Source: Gemmatimonadota bacterium
GTDB lineage: Bacteria > Gemmatimonadota > Gemmatimonadetes > Gemmatimonadales > Gemmatimonadaceae
Assembly: GCA_029884515.1 (NCBI GenBank)
Contig: JAOUHR010000129.1
Coordinates: 1-6,030 of the forward strand
Reading direction: 5' to 3'
DNA length: 6,030 bases
Part shown: positions 1-4,683 of the stretch, in pieces
How positions within the stretch are numbered: the first letter of the stretch is position 1
How the letters are laid out: the number at the start of each line of letters is the position of its first letter
Notes under the pieces: model-generated
What the model was told of the DNA's origin: nothing
Seen by the model: only the letters and a program-made list of their open reading frames with translations
The model's database searches: none
Program-made: the position numbers and the translations under genes

Positions 1-801
1 CTCGCCCTCGGCGCGCTCGGCACCGCCGGACGCCGGCTTCGCAGGGGACTCATCGCCCTTCTTGGTCGCGGGAGCGACCTCCAGCTGGCCGTTCTCGAGC
101 TTCGTCACGGCCAGCAATCCCTTCTGGGCCGCCTCCATGCAGAAGCGCGAGAACTTCGACATGCCGAGGTCCTTCTCGTCGAACTGCGCGTCGATCTCCT
201 GCATCACCTGCTTGAGGCGGTCGGAGCGCATGACGTCGCCGTTCTTCTGCATGCGCGTGACCGCCTCCGTCACCAGTTCCCACGGGTCCCACTTCTTGGC
301 GCCCGTCTCGTCGCCCGTCTTCATCAGGCCGGCGAGCGCGTTGTACGAGTAGTACTCGTCGCAGTTCTGCACGAGCAGGTCGCTCGACGACTCGCGGATG
401 CCGACGCCGATCACGTACTTGCCGTACTCCTTGAGCTTGAGCACGAGCGACGAGAAGTCGGAATCGCCGGAGAGCAGGATGTAGGTCCCGATCTCGGGGC
501 GCGTGAAGACGAGCTCCACCGCGTCCACCGCGAGGCGGATGTCGGTGGCGTTCTTCTTGGACGAGCCGTACGCCGGGGCGAAGATCAGGTCGATCGACGA
601 CTCGGAGAGGGGCACGATGTACTGCGGGTAGCGGCGCCAGTCGGCGTAGGCGCGCTGGACGGCGACCTTGCCCGAGATGATCGCGCTCGAGAGGAGGTTG
701 CGGAGCTCCGTCTGGAGGTCGGAGCGGATCCCCATCGTGACGTTGTCGAAGTCGATGAGGAGGGCGGCGTTGGGCGCGTGCGCGTTGGCGCCCGCGGTCA
801 T
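1..801 (-). CDS. NYN-domain (LabA/DUF88-like) putative RNase with OST-HTH/LOTUS domain, partial at 3' end
   Basis: Probable cytoplasmic RNA-processing or RNA-degrading protein. I read 267 residues with no stop before the window edge, so the C-terminus is missing. The NYN (PIN-like) nuclease fold spans about residues 10-155. It shows ALLIDFDN (12-19 plus N20), DIRLAVDAVE (87-96), LLSGDSDF (109-116) and QNCDEYY (145-151). The acidic residues D17, D93, D113 and D115 are the expected metal-binding set. A second domain at about 172-244 has the OST-HTH/LOTUS pattern, with FDEKDLGMSKFSRF at 207-220, a fold linked to RNA binding. After 245 the chain becomes a Lys/Pro/Ala/Glu-rich tail. The ATG at 801-799 fits the family, whose first strand begins about ten residues in; a GTG at 831 is an upstream alternative, and no strong Shine-Dalgarno is seen. 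It is divergent from the kinase operon. The fold assignment is firm; RNase activity and substrate are inferred. Confidence 0.88.
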   Translation of the reverse strand, partial: MTAGANAHAPNAALLIDFDNVTMGIRSDLQTELRNLLSSAIISGKVAVQRAYADWRRYPQYIVPLSESSIDLIFAPAYGSSKKNATDIRLAVDAVELVFTRPEIGTYILLSGDSDFSSLVLKLKEYGKYVIGVGIRESSSDLLVQNCDEYYSYNALAGLMKTGDETGAKKWDPWELVTEAVTRMQKNGDVMRSDRLKQVMQEIDAQFDEKDLGMSKFSRFCMEAAQKGLLAVTKLENGQLEVAPATKKGDESPAKPASGGAERAEGE

Positions 802-1116
802 CGCCTGCGGCCCCCGGTGCAATGGGGCCACCGCGGCGCGCACGGGATGCGCGGACGCGGACCTGCTGGAACGTGGATGCATCTGGTCCTGGCGTGAATC
901 GCCTGTGGAATGTCGCCTGCCGCGGCGCGCCGTCCGATTCCGGTGGCGCAACGCGCGGAGCAGGCATCGAGTGCGCGGGAGCGATCGCGCTCAGCGACTC
1001 TTCCGGGGCTTTCGCCCTCCGGGAGATGCCATCGGCGCGGACGCGGGGCCCGCATCGGAACCGCCCGCCGTGCCGATGGTCGCGCGCCTGGCGGATGCCG
1101 TACGGCGCCGATCATC

Positions 1117-1133
1117 GACGCGCTGGGCGCGTC
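1117..1133. repeat. 17-bp perfect palindrome with 3-base centre
   Basis: GACGCGC, then TGG, then GCGCGTC: a perfect 7-bp inverted repeat, about 140 bases before the kinase start. It has no T-tract, so it is not a standard terminator. Its size and symmetry would suit a dimeric regulator's operator or an RNA hairpin in the kinase leader. The repeat itself is certain; its role is unknown, and GC-rich DNA produces such palindromes by chance fairly often. Confidence 0.5.
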
Positions 1134-1188
1134 CCAAGCCTGTAAGCTAGCAAGGGCGGCCGCAAATGTCAGTGGGAGGCCGACTTCC

Positions 1189-1211
1189 GAGTGTCCGGGC
1201 CACTCCCGGAC
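1189..1211 (+). repeat. Two overlapping, mutually exclusive hairpins in the kinase upstream region
   Basis: GTCCGGG (1193-1199) pairs perfectly with CCCGGAC (1205-1211) across the loop CCACT. An alternative stem uses GAGTG (1189-1193) with CACTC (1201-1205). The two share bases and cannot form together. They end about 58 bases before the GTG start. No poly-T follows; the next bases are CGTTAACTT. They could form a switching leader or be coincidental. Confidence 0.35.
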
Positions 1212-1269
1212 CGTTAACTTGCTGGCGAAACCTCCCCTTCCCTTCCTCGTACGGGACACAGGCGATCTA

Positions 1270-2490
1270 GTGAGGCACCCCAGCTTCCGGACCCGGCTGT
1301 TTCTCATCCTGGCGCTCTTCGCGTTCGTACCGTCGATCGTGCTGACGCTGGCCTGGAGCGCGGTGGCGGCGAGCGTGGTGCCCCTGGTGAGCGGGACGGG
1401 GGCGTGGGAGCAGGTGGCGGCGAGTGGCGAACGGGCGATCCGGCTCTCCCGGAGCGAGCCCGGCTCACCGGCGGCACGCGAGGCACTCGAACGGCACGAG
1501 GCCCTGCTCGGCGAGTCGCGACTGCAGGCGCGGCGGTTCGCCTTCCTCGCCGAGCGCGCCGTGCCCATGATTGCGGTAGCCGGACTCTTCGCGCTCGCCC
1601 TGCTCACGGTGCTGGCGTCGCGTGTCGCAGGGCACCTGAGCCGGCAGCTCTCGAGGCCGCTCGACGAACTCGTGGGTTGGACCACCCTCCTGGCTCGCGG
1701 TGATCCGCTGCCCCCGCGTGGTGATGGGCCGGAGCGCGGGGCGCCGGAGTTCGGCCACCTGCGCGACGGGATGCGGGAGATGTCCGTGGAACTCGAGAAG
1801 GGACGGCGTTCGGCGTTGGAGGCTGAGCGGCTCAAGGCGTTCCGGGAATCGGCGCGCCAGGTGGCACACGAACTGAAGAACCCGCTCACGCCGATCCGGT
1901 TCGCGATCGCGAGCCTCAGGCGGAGCGCCACGGCGGAACAGCGGGAGACGGTGGAGGTACTCGACACGGAGTCGGCGCGGCTGGAGGCGATGGCGCGGAG
2001 CTTCGCCCAGTTCGGCCGGCTTCCCGAGGGCCCGGCGGCGACGGTGGACCTCGCCGAGTTGGCGCGCGAGACGGTGCGCACGACCGTGCCGCCGGAGATG
2101 TCGGTACGGATGGAAGCGGACGGGATGGCGCACGTCTCGGGGCAGCACGACGCCCTGCAGCGAGCGCTCTCGAACGTGCTGCTGAATGCGGTGGACGCCA
2201 CGGCGCGGCGCGGCACGCTCCTGATCCGGACGTCGGTGGCCGACGGCCGCGCGACGCTCGCGGTGCGGGATGACGGGGTCGGGATCCCGGCCGACCGGCT
2301 CGAACGGATCTGGGATCCGTACGTGACGGCGAAGACGGGAGGCACCGGCCTCGGGCTGGCGATCGTGAAGCAGACCGTGCGCGCGCATGGCGGATCGGTG
2401 GAGGCCGTGAGCGAGCCCGGGAAGGGGACGGAGATCCGGATGCACTTTCCGGTGCTCGCGGAGCCGCCCCGCACCAACGGAGGAGCGTGA
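1270..2490 (+). CDS. NtrY-like membrane sensor histidine kinase
   Basis: Inner-membrane sensor kinase of 406 residues that should autophosphorylate on a histidine and pass phosphate to the NtrC-type regulator encoded downstream. Transmembrane helices lie at about 10-31 and 98-117. They enclose a short extracytoplasmic segment of roughly 65 residues with no known sensor fold. A HAMP-like segment covers about 118-175. The HisKA H-box is RQVAHELKNPLTPIRF (196-211) with phospho-acceptor H200. The ATPase domain has the N-box NVLLNAVDA (302-310), G1 box DDGVGIP (334-340), F-box-like WDPYVTAK (348-355) and G2 box GTGLGLAIV (358-366). All key residues are present, so it should be active. I chose GTG at 1270 because family-like sequence begins there and AGG lies 7 bases upstream. 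An open frame continues upstream to 910, so TTG or CTG starts near 1219 are possible. There is no PAS domain. Its stop overlaps the next start (TGATG). Confidence 0.92.
   Translation: MRHPSFRTRLFLILALFAFVPSIVLTLAWSAVAASVVPLVSGTGAWEQVAASGERAIRLSRSEPGSPAAREALERHEALLGESRLQARRFAFLAERAVPMIAVAGLFALALLTVLASRVAGHLSRQLSRPLDELVGWTTLLARGDPLPPRGDGPERGAPEFGHLRDGMREMSVELEKGRRSALEAERLKAFRESARQVAHELKNPLTPIRFAIASLRRSATAEQRETVEVLDTESARLEAMARSFAQFGRLPEGPAATVDLAELARETVRTTVPPEMSVRMEADGMAHVSGQHDALQRALSNVLLNAVDATARRGTLLIRTSVADGRATLAVRDDGVGIPADRLERIWDPYVTAKTGGTGLGLAIVKQTVRAHGGSVEAVSEPGKGTEIRMHFPVLAEPPRTNGGA
2479..2485 (+). promoter_or_regulatory. Shine-Dalgarno for the first small membrane protein
   Basis: GGAGGAG lies in the last codons of the kinase gene, with its GGAGG core 6 bases before the ATG at 2490. 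This is the strongest ribosome binding site in the operon and supports ATG 2490 over the adjacent GTG 2487. The next two junctions lack an equally good site. Confidence 0.7.
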
Positions 2491-2777
2491 TGACCGAGGA
2501 CATGTTCGCCATCGCCGGGTTCTTCACCACCGCGATCCTGCTCGGGCTCGGCATCCCCCTCATCCGGATCTGGGGACGGCGGAAGGAGCGCGAGGCGGTG
2601 CTGCCACCCGGGGAGGCGGAGCGCGACGCGCGCCTCGCGCGCATCGAGCACGCGGTGGAAGCGATGGCGGTGGAGGTGGAGCGCATCTCCGAGGGGCAGC
2701 GCTTCGTCACGAAGCTGCTCGCCGGGCGCGCCGAGGAGACCGGCGTGCTGCCGCGGCAGGCGGGGGGCGAGCGCTGA
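2490..2777 (+). CDS. Small single-pass membrane protein with C-terminal amphipathic helix (paralogue 1)
   Basis: A 95-residue protein I cannot name. One hydrophobic helix spans about residues 6-25 (Phe/Ala/Ile/Leu-rich). A basic cluster, RIWGRRKERE, follows at 26-35 and predicts an N-out/C-in topology. A Pro/Gly break near 39-41 leads to a charged, probably coiled-coil helix at 42-80 with VEVERISEGQRFVTKLL at 61-77. Residues 48-80 match residues 47-79 of the next gene at 20 of 33 positions, so the two are paralogues. The layout (short membrane helix, basic patch, charged helix) resembles PspB in outline only, with no clear sequence match. It is cotranslated with the kinase: its ATG shares a base with the kinase stop, and its own stop shares a base with the next ATG. 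A role as accessory to the kinase is inferred from position only. Coding status is well supported by the SD, codon use and the paralogue. Confidence 0.85.
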   Translation: MTEDMFAIAGFFTTAILLGLGIPLIRIWGRRKEREAVLPPGEAERDARLARIEHAVEAMAVEVERISEGQRFVTKLLAGRAEETGVLPRQAGGER

Positions 2778-3067
2778 TGGCCGCCGGCCCCGAACTCCTC
2801 ATCCCGATCTTCGCCGTCAGTTTCGGCATCCCCTTCGTGGCCGCGCCGATCGCACGTGCGCTCGCCAAGCGCCTCGAGGCGCGCGCCGCCAAGCCCGATG
2901 CGGAACTGATGGACCGGCTCGCGTCCATTGAGCGCAATGTCGACGTCATCGCCGTCGAGATCGAGAAGCTCGCGGAGGGACAGCGCTTCGTGACGCGCCT
3001 CATGGCGGAACGCCCACCGGCCACAGCCGCGCTGCCGCCCGCTCCACCCTCCGCCCCGCCCTCCTGA
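2777..3067 (+). CDS. Small single-pass membrane protein with C-terminal amphipathic helix (paralogue 2)
   Basis: A 96-residue protein, function unrecognised. A hydrophobic segment covers about residues 7-26 with the kink GIPF at 17-20. It is followed by a basic stretch, RALAKRLEARAAK (27-39), that should face the cytoplasm. The charged helix at 41-79 contains AVEIEKLAEGQRFVTRLM (59-76), the part shared with the preceding gene. The N-terminal membrane segments of the two proteins are similar in kind but not in residues, so the helix is the conserved element. The tail from 80 is Pro/Ala-rich and probably disordered. Its start overlaps the previous stop (TGATG), with a G-run at 2763-2768 as a possible weak SD. 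The pair could form a heterodimer through the shared helix. Whether they bind the kinase, the regulator or something else cannot be told from sequence. Confidence 0.83.
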   Translation: MAAGPELLIPIFAVSFGIPFVAAPIARALAKRLEARAAKPDAELMDRLASIERNVDVIAVEIEKLAEGQRFVTRLMAERPPATAALPPAPPSAPPS

Positions 3068-3099
3068 TGCGCATCCCGACACCCCTGCGGGCGCGCTGA
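3067..3099 (+). CDS. Possible 10-codon mini-ORF linking the small protein gene to the regulator
   Basis: Reads MRIPTPLRAR. Its ATG shares the A of the preceding TGA, and its own TGA shares its A with the regulator's ATG at 3099, so the 31-base gap is bridged by a frame closed at both ends. No Shine-Dalgarno precedes it; the upstream bases are C-rich. If translated at all, it would be by ribosomes arriving from the gene upstream, handing them on to the regulator start, whose own SD is weak. The peptide has no domain and two Pro and three Arg residues. It may be chance; the arrangement is seen, the relay role is inferred. Confidence 0.3.
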   Translation: MRIPTPLRAR

Positions 3100-4478
3100 T
3101 GCCCTCCGTCCTGATCGTCGACGACGAGCCGAACATCCGCCGGATGGTGGGTGCGCTGCTCAACACGGAGGGTTACGAGGTGCGTGACGCGAGCGACGCG
3201 GCCTCGGGCCTCGAACGGGCCCTCGAACTCGAGCCCGACATCGTGCTCCTCGACCTCATGATGCCGGGCCCGAGCGACGGCACCGACCTGCTCGAGCAGC
3301 TGCGCGCGCGCTACCCCGACCTGCCGGTGGTGATGATGTCGGGGCGGGCTGGACTCGCGGACGCGGTCAAGGCGACCCGCCTTGGCGCCGTGAACTTCCT
3401 GGAGAAGCCGCTCACGCCGGAGGGCGTGCTCCTCGCGCTCAGCAGCGCGCTCGAGCTGCGCCAGGCGCGGCGTGAGCGCTCGGCGCTGCGCGCCGACCTC
3501 GGGCTCGCGGGCGAGCTCGTGGGCGACAGTCCGGCGATGCGCTCCGTGCGCGAGATGATCGCACGCGTGGCGCCGAGCGACGCGCGGGTCCTCATCGAGG
3601 GGGAATCGGGCACGGGGAAGGAACTCGTGGCCTCGGCGATCCACGCGCAGAGCCCCCGGCGGGACAAGCCGTTCGTGCGCGTCAACTGCGCCGCGATCCC
3701 GCGCGACCTCGTGGAGAGCGAGATGTTCGGCCACGAGCGCGGGTCGTTCACCGGCGCGACCGAGCGCCGCATCGGCCGGTTCGAGCTGGCCCACACGGGC
3801 ACGCTGCTCCTCGACGAGGTGGGCGAGCTCTCTCCCGAGGCGCAGGCCAAGCTCCTGCGCGCGATCGAGGCCAAGGAGATCGAACGGGTAGGGGGCGGCA
3901 AACCGATCAGGGTGGACGTCCGCGTGCTCGCGGCGACCAACCGGGACCTCGCGCGCGAGGTGCGCGAGGGCCGCTTCCGCGAGGACCTCTTCTTCCGGCT
4001 CAACGTGATCCCGATCTCGGTGGCGCCCCTCCGGGAGCACCCCGCCGACATCCCGGCGTTGGTCGCGCACTTCGTGGCGATCCTGCGCCGCCGCTCAGGA
4101 CAGGCGGCGCCGCACTGGAAGCAGGAGGGCGTGGATGCTCTCTCGCGCTACCGGTGGCCGGGGAACGTGCGCGAGCTGGCGAACATCGTCGAACGCCTCG
4201 GGATCCTGTTCGCCGGACACGAGATCGGCGTGGCCGAGGTGTCGAGCGTGCTCCCGGCAGGGGAGCATGTGTCCGCCGGGCCCACCGCACTTCCGGACGG
4301 CGAGCGGCTCGACACGGCGCTCAGCGACGCGCTCGACGAGTACGAGCGGCTGCTCATCACGCGCGCGCTCTCCAGTGCCGACGGCGTGGTGGCGGAGGCC
4401 GCCCGGCGACTGCAGACGGACCGGCCCAATCTCTACCGTCGCATGAAGCGGCTCGGGATCGCGGGCGCGGGCGATTGA
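3099..4478 (+). CDS. NtrC-family sigma-54-dependent response regulator
   Basis: A 459-residue cytoplasmic transcription activator, the predicted partner of the upstream kinase. The receiver domain (1-120) has acidic pocket D8/D9, phospho-acceptor D52, S81 and K103; a two-residue insertion is present after MMPG (54-57). The AAA+ domain (about 140-380) carries Walker A GESGTGKE (168-175), the sigma-54 contact loop GSFTGA (215-220; a Ser variant of GAFTGA), Walker B LLLDEVGEL (236-244), arginine-finger region REDLFFRL (294-301) and sensor II PGNVRELAN (354-362). The C-terminal Fis-type helix-turn-helix (about 414-454) ends in DRPNLYRRMKRLGI (441-454) and should bind upstream enhancer sites. All catalytic elements are intact and the length is normal. 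The ATG at 3099 puts the receiver strand VLIVDDE right at the N-terminus, as expected. The local SD is poor, so expression probably depends on coupling to the genes before it. Targets are unknown. Confidence 0.95.
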   Translation: MPSVLIVDDEPNIRRMVGALLNTEGYEVRDASDAASGLERALELEPDIVLLDLMMPGPSDGTDLLEQLRARYPDLPVVMMSGRAGLADAVKATRLGAVNFLEKPLTPEGVLLALSSALELRQARRERSALRADLGLAGELVGDSPAMRSVREMIARVAPSDARVLIEGESGTGKELVASAIHAQSPRRDKPFVRVNCAAIPRDLVESEMFGHERGSFTGATERRIGRFELAHTGTLLLDEVGELSPEAQAKLLRAIEAKEIERVGGGKPIRVDVRVLAATNRDLAREVREGRFREDLFFRLNVIPISVAPLREHPADIPALVAHFVAILRRRSGQAAPHWKQEGVDALSRYRWPGNVRELANIVERLGILFAGHEIGVAEVSSVLPAGEHVSAGPTALPDGERLDTALSDALDEYERLLITRALSSADGVVAEAARRLQTDRPNLYRRMKRLGIAGAGD

Positions 4479-4683
4479 CCGGACCGATGACCACGCGTTC
4501 GGTTCTGACACGCCGCGGCCGACACGGGAGGCGTGGTCCGACGCCAATCGCCGGGTGGATCGCGCGGAGGGAACATCATGCAGGTCGCGCGGGCACAAGG
4601 AGTTGGCGCGGGATCATGGCTCGGCGCATCGCCCGGCATGCCCCGTGCGTTCTGCGAGGACGTCCCGAACAGTGGGGTGGGTG
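4479..4683 (+). other. 205-base gap between the regulator and the outer-membrane protein gene
   Basis: No gene or clear promoter is recognised. A weak hairpin lies at 4530-4545. An open frame from ATG 4487 to TGA 4684 (65 codons) ends in a TGATG overlap with the next gene, but its third-position GC (about two thirds) is far below the real genes and its product is Arg-rich, so I treat it as noncoding. A good sigma-54 site (GG-N10-GC with the usual flanks) was looked for and not found. Confidence 0.5.
4530..4545 (+). repeat. Short hairpin after the regulator gene, possible weak terminator
   Basis: GGCGT (4530-4534) and ACGCC (4541-4545) form a 5-bp stem around a 6-base loop, 52 bases past the regulator stop. 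GGCGTG at 4530-4535 can instead pair with CACGCC at 4509-4514 over a 15-base loop. No T-tract follows, so intrinsic termination is doubtful and readthrough into the next gene is possible. Confidence 0.2.

Larger units (their letters stand above)
802..1269. other. 468-base divergent intergenic region, no gene recognised
   Basis: This gap separates the start of the minus-strand NYN gene from the likely start of the plus-strand kinase gene, so promoters for both should lie here. Open frames cross it, but their translations are Arg/Ala/Pro-rich without recognisable domains, and the frame leading into the kinase loses family-like sequence before the GTG at 1270. I found no tRNA-like cloverleaf and no clear -35/-10 pair or sigma-54 site. 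TGTAAGCT at 1141-1148 is only weakly -10-like. What stands out is a perfect 17-bp palindrome and a pair of overlapping hairpins, listed separately. Confidence 0.6.

Noticed and set aside
910..1269. An upstream extension of the kinase frame by 120 codons.
   Set aside because: The extension is Ala/Arg/Ser/Pro-rich with no family resemblance. Kinase-like sequence (a charged start then the first membrane helix) begins at the GTG at 1270, although a start slightly upstream near 1219 cannot be excluded.
1465..2445. A 326-codon minus-strand frame across the kinase gene, and similar long antisense frames across the regulator and the outer-membrane protein.
   Set aside because: Long antisense frames are expected in DNA with such high third-position GC. 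Their products are Arg/His/Pro/Ala-rich with no domain, while the plus-strand frames carry full sets of conserved motifs.
3741..3758. GSFTGA instead of GAFTGA in the regulator as a sign of lost sigma-54 contact.
   Set aside because: Ser at the second position is, to my knowledge, a tolerated variant in this family; the key Phe and Thr are kept, so activity is still expected.
4566..4580. A well-spaced Shine-Dalgarno (GGAGG) seven bases before an ATG at 4578.
   Set aside because: The frame it opens runs through the outer-membrane protein gene in the wrong frame, giving an Arg/Gly/Pro-rich product, while the ATG 4684 frame gives a signal peptide and recognisable domains.
4603..4620. A sigma-54-like stretch (TTGGCGCG followed by GGC) before the outer-membrane protein gene.
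   Set aside because: The GG and GC elements are 12 bases apart rather than 10, and the -12 side lacks TTGC, so it does not fit the consensus.
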